Shown here in pieces: positions 1 to 6,158 of a stretch of DNA of 9,274 nt. Position 1 is the first letter of the stretch; each line of letters opens with the position of its first letter. The translations under genes were made by a program, and so were the position numbers. The notes beneath the pieces are model-generated. The model did not search any database, was not told the origin of the DNA, and worked only from the letters and a program-made list of their open reading frames with translations. The stretch is from CAZYSK01 sp964649415 (GTDB taxonomy: Bacteria; Chloroflexota; Anaerolineae; B4-G1), in contig CAZYSK010000145.1 of the NCBI GenBank assembly GCA_964649415.1, forward strand, positions 1-9,274. The letters are read 5' to 3'.

Positions 1-76
1 GATCAATGTCCGCGGACGCACGATCAATGTCCGCGGACGCACGATCAATGTCCGCGGACGCACGATCAATGTCCGC
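1..76. repeat. 21-bp tandem repeat inside the E2 coding sequence
   Basis: Three perfect 21-bp units (1-21, 22-42, 43-63) are followed by a 13-base partial fourth unit (64-76). Each complete unit contains the 10-bp perfect palindrome GTCCGCGGAC, which is lost in the partial fourth unit. The array is in frame with the E2 gene on the minus strand and adds the heptapeptide ADIDRAS per unit. Because 21 is a multiple of three, copy-number change would not shift the frame. The array touches the window edge, so its true length is unknown. Confidence 0.95.
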
Positions 77-883
77 AGCGTCCAGCGAAGCGTTCAAGTA
101 GGGATGCCGCGGCAAGACCGCTGCCACTGCACGAGCCAAGATGGCGGTAAAGGACAGACGCTGACCTGTCTTGGCCTGCAGAGGTTCCAGCAACCGGTCA
201 CGCAGACGCGTCGCCTCGCTCATGTCGACACGCATCGATAGATTGATGTGAGGCGCGGTGAACGCGCTATGGGCCATTCTTTCGGCGATGATCTTGCGTG
301 GGCCGGCGAGGGGCACGACATCCTTCTTGCGAGCGTCAGGCAGCGGCACCTGTAAGGCCGGGGCGACCCTCGGTTGAGCAGCTTGCTGCTGCTCGGCGAA
401 AGCAAACACATCGGCCTTGTGGATGCGCCCTCGCGGCCCGCGCCCCGTCACCCGAGTCAGGTCAATCCCCAGCTCCGCTGCCAGACGACGGGCCACAGGG
501 GTGGCCCGCACGCTACCCGCCACCGATTCAGAGACCTCCTCCGGTCGGGCAGTCGCTTCTGGCTCCCGGGCGACCGTGTCAGCAGCAGCAGCGGGAGCGA
601 CGGCAGAGGAGGCTTCTGCCGCATCCGCAGCAGCCAGTTCTTCACCGGGCTCCAGGATGTAGGCGATCACCTCGGTCACCGGGATCTCATCCCCAGGCTG
701 CACCCTGACACCAGACAGGACACCGCTGGCCGGAGACTCGATCTCGATATTCGCCTTGTCGGTGAGGATGATGAATAGGGGTTCCCCCTTCTCTACGTGG
801 TCGCCCCCCTCCTTGAGCCACTCGACAAAGGTGCCCGTGTCCATCACCATATCCACTTTGGGCATAATGACTTCGGTTGCCAC
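1..883 (-). CDS. pdhC: 2-oxoacid dehydrogenase E2, dihydrolipoamide acyltransferase (C-terminus outside window)
   Basis: This is the acyltransferase core of a pyruvate-dehydrogenase-type complex. It moves the acyl group from E1 to lipoamide and then to CoA. 294 codons are visible from a GTG start at 883 and no stop is reached. Residues 1-80 form a lipoyl domain with lipoyl-lysine K43 in TDKANIEIES. Residues 81-125 are an Ala/Glu/Pro-rich flexible linker. Residues 126-159 form the peripheral subunit-binding domain (RATPVARRLAAELGIDL followed by GRGPRGRI). The catalytic domain begins near residue 189 (VVPLAGPRKIIAERMA) and reaches HPYLNASLD, where the ADIDRAS repeat begins. The active-site HxxxDG lies beyond the window. 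The start is set by a GGGGAGG ribosome binding site that overlaps the E1 beta stop codon, two bases upstream. Whether the substrate is pyruvate, acetoin or a branched-chain oxoacid cannot be decided here, so the symbol is a family-level choice. Confidence 0.93.
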   Translation of the reverse strand, partial: MATEVIMPKVDMVMDTGTFVEWLKEGGDHVEKGEPLFIILTDKANIEIESPASGVLSGVRVQPGDEIPVTEVIAYILEPGEELAAADAAEASSAVAPAAAADTVAREPEATARPEEVSESVAGSVRATPVARRLAAELGIDLTRVTGRGPRGRIHKADVFAFAEQQQAAQPRVAPALQVPLPDARKKDVVPLAGPRKIIAERMAHSAFTAPHINLSMRVDMSEATRLRDRLLEPLQAKTGQRLSFTAILARAVAAVLPRHPYLNASLDAADIDRASADIDRASADIDRASADID

Positions 884-885
884 GC

Positions 886-1887
886 TTACCTCCCCTCTAG
901 CGCCAGCGCTCGCGCCGCAACCAAGATGTCGTCCACCTGAGGCACCGCCGCTCGCTCGAGCGTCCGGTTGTATGGAATCGGCACGTCCCACCCGGCCAGA
1001 CGCCGAATAGGGGCATCGAGATAGTCAAAGGCCTCACTATCGGCGATGACGGCTGCTGTCTCACCGCCAACACCACCGGTCACCGGCGATTCGTGAACGA
1101 TCATCGCCCGGCCCGTCTTGCACACCGACCGGACAATGGTCTCCTTGTCCATAGGTTTGAGGCTGCGCAGATCTACCACCTCAATCTCGATCCCTTCGGC
1201 GGCCAGTTGCTCGGCCGCCTCGAGAGCACGGGGAACCATGATCGAGTATGCGATCACGCTCAGATCACGCCCCTCGCGTTTGACCTCGGCCTTGCCCAAA
1301 GGAATGGTATACGACTCCTCAGGCACCGCGCCTTTCGTACGATAGAGCAGTTTGTGCTCCATGAACACGACCGGGTTGTTGTCCCGAATGGACGCGACGA
1401 GCAGGCCCTTGACGTCGTACGGGGTGGAGGAAGTGACGACCTTGATCCCAGGCACATTCATGAACAGGGACTCCAAACTCTGGCAGTGCTGAGCCGCTGC
1501 ACCGGTTCCCGAACCAGCCGGCGCGCGTACAACCATTGGAATACTGGCCTTGCCACCAAACATAAAACGAACCTTAGCTGCCTGATTGACCAACTGGTTC
1601 ATGGAGATGGTGATGAAGTCCATGAACATGATTTCCATGATCGGCCGCATACCCATGAGCGCGGCGCCCGTCGCTGCACCCGCGATGGCTGCCTCCGAGA
1701 TGGGAGTCTCACGTACCCGCTCCGGTCCGAACTCCTCCAACATGCCCCGCGACACCCCGAAAGCCCCGCCGTAGACTCCAACGTCCTCCCCCATCAAGAA
1801 GACCTCTGGGTCACGCCGCATCTCCTGGACCATGGCTTCACGCACGGCCTCCAGATACGTGATCTCGCGTTTCCGGCTCTCACTCAT
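886..1887 (-). CDS. pdhB: 2-oxoacid dehydrogenase E1 component, beta subunit
   Basis: This is the beta subunit of the alpha2beta2 thiamine-diphosphate-dependent E1, which decarboxylates a 2-oxoacid and reductively acylates lipoyl-E2. At 333 residues it has the full family length. Residues 9-180 form the transketolase-like pyrimidine-binding domain: MGEDVGVYGGAFGVSRG (32-48), the TPISEAAIAG segment with the glutamate expected to activate the TPP aminopyrimidine (E65), and AAQHCQSLES with the conserved active-site His (H134). Residues 207-330 are the C-terminal transketolase domain (EVVDLRSLKPMD, HESPVTGGVGGE). Its ATG overlaps the TGA of E1 alpha in an ATGA junction, and E2 starts two bases after its stop, so the three genes should be translationally coupled. 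Acetoin dehydrogenase AcoB is a close relative and cannot be excluded. Confidence 0.95.
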   Translation of the reverse strand: MSESRKREITYLEAVREAMVQEMRRDPEVFLMGEDVGVYGGAFGVSRGMLEEFGPERVRETPISEAAIAGAATGAALMGMRPIMEIMFMDFITISMNQLVNQAAKVRFMFGGKASIPMVVRAPAGSGTGAAAQHCQSLESLFMNVPGIKVVTSSTPYDVKGLLVASIRDNNPVVFMEHKLLYRTKGAVPEESYTIPLGKAEVKREGRDLSVIAYSIMVPRALEAAEQLAAEGIEIEVVDLRSLKPMDKETIVRSVCKTGRAMIVHESPVTGGVGGETAAVIADSEAFDYLDAPIRRLAGWDVPIPYNRTLERAAVPQVDDILVAARALALEGR

Positions 1888-2945
1888 GGTGCATACACCT
1901 CGTCTTCCAAGTTCTCTGGAGACGGCTCAGGAAAGGTCAGTGCCTCCTCTGCCGCGCGATCAACAGTGGCCCGGGCCTCCTGATCAATGGCCTCAATCTC
2001 TTCGCTCGTCATCACACTGGCATCTGTCAGGACCTTCTCGAACCGCTTGATCGGGCATCGCTCTTTCCAGGTGCTTATCTCTTCCTGGGTGCGGTAGAGA
2101 TTGCGGTCGCTCTTGGAATGCCCCCGCCAACGGTAGGTTACGTTCTCTACCAGCGAGGGCCCCTTGCCAGAGCGCGCGTGTTCAACGGCGACCTTGACCG
2201 TCTGACAGACGGCCAGCACATCGTTGCCGTCCACCGACATACCCGGTATCCGATAGGAGCAGGCGCGCCTCGATATCCGATCGATATTCATCGACCGCTT
2301 CACCGACATGGACATTCCATACTGGTTATTCTCGCAGATGAACACGACAGGCAAGTCCCAGATGGAAGCCATATTTAGCGACTCGTGGAACTCGCCCAAG
2401 TTGGACGCTCCGTCGCCGAAGAAGCAGAGAAGCACCTGGTCAGACTTGCGCATGTGCAAGGCCAAGCCGATACCGACCGCGGTCGGTATTCCGCTGCCCA
2501 CCACACCGGTGGCGCCCAGGTTTCCCCCTGGGATATCGGCAATGTGCATAGAGCCCCCACGCCCACGGCAGTAACCAGGCTCTTTGCCCAGGAATTCGGC
2601 CATCATCAGCGTGATGTCGGCTCCCTTGGCAATCGTATGGCCGTGACCGCGGTGATGATGGATCACCAGGTCGTTGGGCTTCAGCGCCACAGCGCTGCCC
2701 ACGGCAGAAGCTTCCTGACCGACGGATAGGTGCATCGTGCCATGCACCAGACCGCGTGTGTACAATTCCTCGGCCTTCTCCTCGAAATATCGGATCTCGC
2801 GCATCTTCTGGAGCATCCAGGCCAGCTTCTCCCGGGGCAGCTCTTCCAATAGGCAGGCGCCATCACCCACTTCCAGTGAGAGATTCTCCTCGATATCGAC
2901 AACTGCCACCGTCGAATCCTCCTTGTCTTCCGTCGATCGAGTCAT
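1884..2945 (-). CDS. pdhA: 2-oxoacid dehydrogenase E1 component, alpha subunit
   Basis: This is the TPP-binding partner of E1 beta. It has 353 residues from the chosen ATG. After a charged, non-conserved N-terminal extension of about 40 residues come the family signatures: HGTMHLSVGQEA (69-80), HHHRGHGH (97-103), CRGRGGSMH (126-134), and the Mg-TPP motif starting at GDGASN (177-182) and ending in ENN (205-207). YRWRGHSKSD (271-280) matches the conserved E1 alpha loop near the active site. An in-frame TTG six bases upstream (2951) would lengthen the protein by two residues. It sits only one base from the AAGGGA ribosome binding site, whereas the ATG at 2945 has seven bases of spacing, so ATG is preferred. 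The gene opens an E1 alpha-E1 beta-E2 operon. The N-terminal part also resembles acetoin dehydrogenase AcoA. Confidence 0.95.
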   Translation of the reverse strand: MTRSTEDKEDSTVAVVDIEENLSLEVGDGACLLEELPREKLAWMLQKMREIRYFEEKAEELYTRGLVHGTMHLSVGQEASAVGSAVALKPNDLVIHHHRGHGHTIAKGADITLMMAEFLGKEPGYCRGRGGSMHIADIPGGNLGATGVVGSGIPTAVGIGLALHMRKSDQVLLCFFGDGASNLGEFHESLNMASIWDLPVVFICENNQYGMSMSVKRSMNIDRISRRACSYRIPGMSVDGNDVLAVCQTVKVAVEHARSGKGPSLVENVTYRWRGHSKSDRNLYRTQEEISTWKERCPIKRFEKVLTDASVMTSEEIEAIDQEARATVDRAAEEALTFPEPSPENLEDEVYAP

Positions 2946-2952
2946 AATCAAG

Positions 2953-2958
2953 TCCCTT
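2953..2958 (-). promoter_or_regulatory. Ribosome binding site of E1 alpha
   Basis: AAGGGA on the minus strand lies seven bases before ATG 2945 and only one base before the alternative TTG 2951. This decides the E1 alpha start. Confidence 0.7.
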
Positions 2959-2964
2959 CTATAT

Positions 2965-3038
2965 CCTCACAAAGGCGCCATTCCGATGGCGCTCCTTTCA
3001 CCCTCACAAAGGCGACATTCCGATGGCGCTCCTTTCCG
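2965..3038. repeat. Two-unit tandem palindromic repeat (37-bp period)
   Basis: Two units, 2965-3001 and 3002-3038, fill most of the 103-bp gap between the UlaF-type epimerase gene and the E1 alpha gene. Unit 1 contains the perfect hairpin GCGCCAT-TCCG-ATGGCGC (2975-2992), with outer arms AAAGG and CCTTT that can extend the stem across a small bulge. Unit 2 has a single C to A change in the left arm (GCGACAT), which breaks one pair. The 23-base core at 2970-2992 recurs exactly in the array at 8856-8999. No T-tract follows on the minus strand, so a classical terminator is not supported. The gap shows no convincing -10/-35 pair for E1 alpha. Confidence 0.9.
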
Positions 3039-3048
3039 CTACCACATC

Positions 3049-3690
3049 CTATTTCTGACCATAGATGTGCGTATACAGGTGAGCCATCTCCTCGATCTGC
3101 TCTGGCGTAAGCCAGATTGGCTCCCCGCGCAACATAGCATGGTGCGTGATCTTGGCGATCTCCTCTACCTCCACAGCGATCTTCGCCGCTTCTGAGGCCG
3201 ACGAGCCAATCGTGAAGAGACCGTGGTTCTGCATGACAATCGCCAGTGAGTTCCCTATCTTCCTCAAGATTTCCTTGCCTATGCCCTCACCGCCTACGGC
3301 GACGTACTCACCCAGCGGCACCTCTCCCCCCAGCATGGCACACGTGGTCAGGCAGGGCCGGATAGGCTCCCCCAGGGCGGCAAAGACGCCCACATACGGC
3401 GAGTGGGTGTGGCACATACCGCAAACATCGGATCTTTGACGGTACACGTAGAGGTGCGTATGCGTGTCCGTCGAGGGCGTCAAGTGCCCCTCTACGATAT
3501 TTCCCTCCAGATCGACCACCACCAGATCTGCTGGGGTCAGGTCCTCATACTTGTAGCCGCTCGGCTTGATGACCACGAGGTCGGTCTCCGGATCACGGCC
3601 ACTGACGTTGCCACTGGTCATCTTGACCAGGCCATTCTTGGGGAGTTCCAAATTGCAGTACCAAACTTCCTCACGCAGTTCCCCTAACAT
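3049..3690 (-). CDS. ulaF: L-ribulose-5-phosphate 4-epimerase (class II aldolase fold)
   Basis: It is expected to interconvert L-ribulose-5-P and D-xylulose-5-P using a divalent metal, in the cytoplasm. From ATG 3690 it has 213 residues, a little shorter than E. coli AraD/UlaF/SgbE. Recognisable blocks are LPKNGLVKMTSGNVSGRD (16-33), VVIKPSGYKYEDL (39-51), TPSTDTHTHLYVYR (71-84), the metal histidines in HTHSPY (H94, H96), QNHGLF (H156) and the family ending YGQK (Y210). D75 in the STDT segment is the residue type that separates epimerases from fuculose aldolase, which has Glu there. By eye the ADYF stretch of E. coli enzymes (catalytic Asp near 120) is replaced here by CAMLGG. GGAGG at 3701-3705 is ten bases before ATG and seven before an in-frame GTG at 3693, so a one-residue-longer start is possible. 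The open frame to 3792 is upstream of the conserved start. Confidence 0.9.
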   Translation of the reverse strand: MLGELREEVWYCNLELPKNGLVKMTSGNVSGRDPETDLVVIKPSGYKYEDLTPADLVVVDLEGNIVEGHLTPSTDTHTHLYVYRQRSDVCGMCHTHSPYVGVFAALGEPIRPCLTTCAMLGGEVPLGEYVAVGGEGIGKEILRKIGNSLAIVMQNHGLFTIGSSASEAAKIAVEVEEIAKITHHAMLRGEPIWLTPEQIEEMAHLYTHIYGQK

Positions 3691-3743
3691 CACGATAGCG
3701 CCTCCACATACAAGATGTCTAGTCCAAGTACCAAGTTGAAGAA

Positions 3744-3763
3744 CCCCGCAGCACACTGCGGGG
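3744..3763 (-). terminator. Hairpin between ulaE and ulaF, possible attenuator or weak terminator
   Basis: A perfect eight-base stem with a four-base loop is seen: CCCCGCAG (3744-3751), CACA, CTGCGGGG (3756-3763). On the minus strand, the direction of transcription, it is followed by TTCTTCAACTT, an imperfect U-rich tail. It lies 68 bases after the ulaE stop and 54 bases before the ulaF start, so it could cause partial termination or set an mRNA 3' end within the operon. Read-through seems needed for ulaF, because no separate promoter is evident. Confidence 0.45.
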
Positions 3764-3830
3764 GCCACTGCGGACACGTTGCATCCGCGCACACGTTCTG
3801 TCCAATGGAGAAGTTCCTATGGTGCTTTCA

Positions 3831-4688
3831 CTACCCGCCCGGCCAAGCCGCGTCAACAAGGCGAGCCACCAGTTGGCGCGCAGCGGCGACAGAACCCAAC
3901 GAGTCGCATCCGGAGTCCTTGTTCGCCCACATCTCCACCGTCATAGGTCCCCAGAAGCCAATCTCTGCCAACGCCCGGAAGGCCTCGTTGAAAGGAACGT
4001 CTCCCTGCTCAAAAGGCACCCCGCGTATCACACCGGGCAAGGCGTCCTTGACGTGAACGCCCACCATGTGCCCCGCAGCCATACGAAACTGATCGGCGGG
4101 GCTGTAGCCCGCCGCAACCAGGTTTCCCATATCCGGATAGAGGTGGAACCAGGGTGAGTTCAACTCGCGCACGAAGCGCATCCCTTTCTCCACCGAGTCC
4201 ACAAGCTCGCGATCCACGTTCTCCATCCCCACCATCACGCCAGCCTCACCCGCCCAGCGAACCCCTTGATGCAAGCCCTCAAGGAAGCGAGCCGCAGTTC
4301 CCGCGTCAGATGGCTCATAGAAGACGTCGTACCCCATGACCTGAACAATGCGAAGCCCGATATCCGCCGCAAACTCGATCGCTCGGCGGAAGATGTCCAA
4401 TCCTTGCGCCCGAATCTGCGGTGACGCACTGCCCAAAGGATACTTGCGATGTCCGCTGAGACACATCGTCAGGATCGGCACCCCTGTACTGGCGATCGCC
4501 TGACGCAACGCCGCTCGTTCCGATGCCGGCCAGTCTAGCCGCGCCAGACGGCCATCGCTTTCATCAACGGAAATCTCGACGAAATCATATCCGGCCTGAG
4601 CTGCCAGCTCCAGGCGTTCTTCCCAAGACGCGTCTGCTGGCAGTGCTTTCTCGTAGATACCAACAGGCACCGAGAATTCTGAACGCAT
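3831..4688 (-). CDS. ulaE: L-ribulose-5-phosphate / L-xylulose-5-phosphate 3-epimerase
   Basis: It is a TIM-barrel sugar-phosphate epimerase converting L-xylulose-5-P to L-ribulose-5-P, the substrate of the next gene, UlaF. It has 285 residues, the usual family length. Similarity to E. coli UlaE/SgbU runs end to end: GIYEKALPA (10-18), YDFVEISVDESDGRLARLDW (34-53), MCLSGHRKYPLGS (75-87), IRAQGLDIFRRAIEFA (92-107), GYDVFYE (119-125), and PWFHLYPDMGNL (179-190). The metal-site residues expected from the family are present: E156 (GMENVD), D186 (YPDMGN), H212 (GVHVKD) and E252 (VEMW). A GGGAG sequence lies about 12 bases upstream of the ATG, so its ribosome binding site is weak. The gene follows the SorC-type regulator by 144 bp and precedes ulaF by 140 bp. 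Confidence 0.95.
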   Translation of the reverse strand: MRSEFSVPVGIYEKALPADASWEERLELAAQAGYDFVEISVDESDGRLARLDWPASERAALRQAIASTGVPILTMCLSGHRKYPLGSASPQIRAQGLDIFRRAIEFAADIGLRIVQVMGYDVFYEPSDAGTAARFLEGLHQGVRWAGEAGVMVGMENVDRELVDSVEKGMRFVRELNSPWFHLYPDMGNLVAAGYSPADQFRMAAGHMVGVHVKDALPGVIRGVPFEQGDVPFNEAFRALAEIGFWGPMTVEMWANKDSGCDSLGSVAAARQLVARLVDAAWPGG

Positions 4689-4746
4689 ATGTTTGAATGT
4701 CTCCCATACACGGTTTCAGACAGCTCAGGACGCCAGGTCTCCGTCA

Positions 4747-4768
4747 CGCAGCGAGAAGGCTCGCTGCG
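4747..4768. repeat. Perfect hairpin in the regulator-ulaE gap
   Basis: CGCAGCGAG (4747-4755), loop AAGG, CTCGCTGCG (4760-4768): a perfect nine-base stem with a tetraloop. No T-tract follows on either strand, so it looks like a structural or repeat element rather than an intrinsic terminator. It sits in the 144-bp gap between the SorC-type regulator stop and the ulaE start, beside the GGTAGCGCAGCG repeat. Confidence 0.7.
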
Positions 4769-4807
4769 CTACCTTTGACAGCCTGATGGGGCCGCTGCGC
4801 TACCCTT
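4761..4807 (-). repeat. Two copies of a dispersed GGTAGCGCAGCG motif
   Basis: On the minus strand, GGTAGCGCAGCG occurs at 4804-4793 and again at 4772-4761. The second copy runs into the hairpin at 4747-4768. The first copy and its flank (4785-4806, ending in CCCCATC) match 7169-7190 on the plus strand at 20 of 22 positions by eye. This marks a small dispersed intergenic repeat family. Confidence 0.6.
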
Positions 4808-4832
4808 GGTGCCGGGCACGGGCCAGCACACA

Positions 4833-5855
4833 CTACGCGGCCTCCACATCCTGTCGCCCGACTGCCGCGGTTCCACCGCGAAAGTCCACCTCGAACAGGT
4901 CCAGGATCCCCTGTGCAGCCGCCTCATCGGTGACCAGGGCATCCATATAGCCGCCACGTAGCGCACCGTAGAGCGGAAGCGCCTTGGCCGACGTGGCTGC
5001 CACGCCGATGAAGAACGGGATACGCTGAAACTCTGGCAGGGTCAGCCCGACCACGCGATCCGCGTACTCCTCAGCACAGGAAAGGCCCGCACCATTGAAG
5101 ACACAGGCCCCGATTTCGCCCACACCTCCATAGACTTCGGCGATGCGATTCATATCCTCCGGCGATAGAGCCGTGATCTGCACATAGCGGGAAGCCTCAG
5201 CGTCCACGGTGCCCACGCCCATAAGGGCCACGTTGGCCCGGCGGGCGATATCCAGGATGTCCTTGACGGGTCCCATGGATAGGAGCATATCCCGCTGTTC
5301 CGGCGTCTCGACGACGCACGGGGCGTGAAGCTGATAGGCCTTCCCTCCCAGCCGTTCGGCGACCTGAGAGGCCAGATAGTTAACGTCGACGTACGTCGAC
5401 CCCTGTACGCCTCCTGACGTGGGAACCACGGAGACATCGTAGGTGCGCTTCGGCTCCAGCGCGTGGGCCACGGCGTGGACACCCGTGCCCCCGCCCACAG
5501 CCAGCACGTCGCCGTCTCGCAGGTGTCTCAGCAAACAATCCGCCCCAGCTCGACCCAGGGTCTGGATCATCCCGCCCACATCCTCCGCTATGCGTGGGAT
5601 GACCATAGCTTCCTTGATGCCAAAGATCGCCTTCAGACGAGATTCCATGTCAAAAAGGTGCTGAAAAGGCACGTGGATGGTTACCTCAACCATCCCCTCT
5701 CTACGAGCCTGCTGCAACAAGCGATTGACTTTGGTTGTGGATAAGCCAAGTCGACGCCCTACTTCGGCCTGCGTGAGTTCCTCCATGTAGTAAAGGTTCA
5801 GGACCTCGCTAATCAGGCGCATATCATGGTTGTTGATGTTTACGTGTTCCGGCAT
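4833..5855 (-). CDS. SorC/DeoR-type sugar-binding transcriptional regulator
   Basis: This is a DNA-binding regulator whose activity is expected to respond to a phosphorylated sugar. It has 340 residues, normal for the SorC family. Residues 11-60 form the helix-turn-helix: MRLISEVLNLYYMEELTQAE leads into VGRRLGLSTTKVNRLLQQAR (32-51), then the wing EGMVEVTI. Residues 65-325 form the SorC sugar-binding domain: LRDGDVLAVGGGTG (112-125), VVPTSGGVQG (143-152), NVALMGVGTVD (208-218), GEIGACVFN (246-254), RVVGLTLPEFQRIP (267-280), GVAATSAKALPLYGALRGG (284-302) and the C-terminal ALVTDEAAAQGIL. AGAGGA seven bases before the ATG supports the start. It lies directly upstream of ulaE and ulaF and most likely controls them and perhaps the transporter. 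The effector could be an L-xylulose or L-ribulose phosphate, which is an inference from the neighbours. Confidence 0.93.
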   Translation of the reverse strand: MPEHVNINNHDMRLISEVLNLYYMEELTQAEVGRRLGLSTTKVNRLLQQARREGMVEVTIHVPFQHLFDMESRLKAIFGIKEAMVIPRIAEDVGGMIQTLGRAGADCLLRHLRDGDVLAVGGGTGVHAVAHALEPKRTYDVSVVPTSGGVQGSTYVDVNYLASQVAERLGGKAYQLHAPCVVETPEQRDMLLSMGPVKDILDIARRANVALMGVGTVDAEASRYVQITALSPEDMNRIAEVYGGVGEIGACVFNGAGLSCAEEYADRVVGLTLPEFQRIPFFIGVAATSAKALPLYGALRGGYMDALVTDEAAAQGILDLFEVDFRGGTAAVGRQDVEAA

Positions 5856-5909
5856 GACCGTTTCCTCTGACCCTCCCCCGAGTTGTGGACATGGAATTAA
5901 GCAAAGCTC

Positions 5910-5931
5910 AGCACTCCTTGATGGAAGTGCT
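5910..5931. other. Hairpin in the predicted leader of the regulator gene
   Basis: AGCACTCC (5910-5917) can pair with GGAAGTGCT (5923-5931) with one bulged A. This gives a stem of about eight pairs around TTGAT. It lies between the promoter candidate and the regulator start and could be an operator half or an mRNA leader stem. Confidence 0.35.
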
Positions 5932-5952
5932 TACGGGCCTCCGTATAGTGGT

Positions 5953-5980
5953 ATTATACACGATCTTGGCTTGTTGTCGT
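5953..5980 (-). promoter_or_regulatory. Candidate promoter for the SorC-ulaE-ulaF unit
   Basis: On the minus strand a perfect TATAAT lies at 5958-5953. ACGACA (four of six matches to TTGACA) lies 16 bases upstream at 5980-5975. Transcription would start near 5946, about 90 bases before the regulator ATG. The -10 overlaps an imperfect palindrome (GTGGTAT and ATACAC), and GTGGACA heptamers in opposite orientation flank the region, as could suit an autoregulating SorC-family protein. Confidence 0.45.
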
Positions 5981-6113
5981 GTCCACTTCCCCCGGGAACC
6001 CCCACCCTTCTGCTATATGCAAGGAGGAGCAGAACGACTCCTTCGCCTACCCAGATGGGCCAAGAGACCCCGCACAATGCACGCGTATTGGTCAACTCCG
6101 GAACACGTATGTA

Positions 6114-6147
6114 GCGGGTATCGGCGAAGCGCCGGGGAAACACCCGC
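6114..6147 (-). other. Interrupted hairpin after the aldo/keto reductase, possible transcript end
   Basis: Outer arms GCGGGT (6114-6119) and ACCCGC (6142-6147) enclose an inner stem CGGCG-AAG-CGCCG (6122-6134). It begins 12 bases past the reductase stop in the direction of transcription. No T-run follows, so it fits poorly as a classical intrinsic terminator. It could still mark a Rho-dependent end or protect the mRNA 3' end. Confidence 0.35.
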
Positions 6148-6158
6148 GATATTCTTGC

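Larger units (their letters stand above)
5856..6158. other. Non-coding gap of about 300 bp between aldo/keto reductase and regulator
   Basis: No credible gene is seen. The short open frames here lack ribosome binding sites and family features. The gap holds a hairpin near the reductase end (6114-6147), a promoter candidate (5953-5980), a 5' leader hairpin (5910-5931) and an inverted pair of GTGGACA heptamers (5885-5891 plus, 5986-5980 minus). It is the largest gap in the window and the best place for the control region of the regulator-ulaE-ulaF unit. Confidence 0.6.

Noticed and set aside
1093..1983. Plus-strand open frame of 296 codons
   Set aside because: It lies opposite the E1 beta and E1 alpha coding sequences, has no family features and is a frame shadow of GC-rich coding DNA.
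3691..3792. A longer N-terminus for the 4-epimerase starting at 3792
   Set aside because: The extra 34 residues are Cys-rich and unlike the family. They cover an intergenic hairpin, and the ribosome binding site at 3701-3705 places the start at 3690 or 3693.
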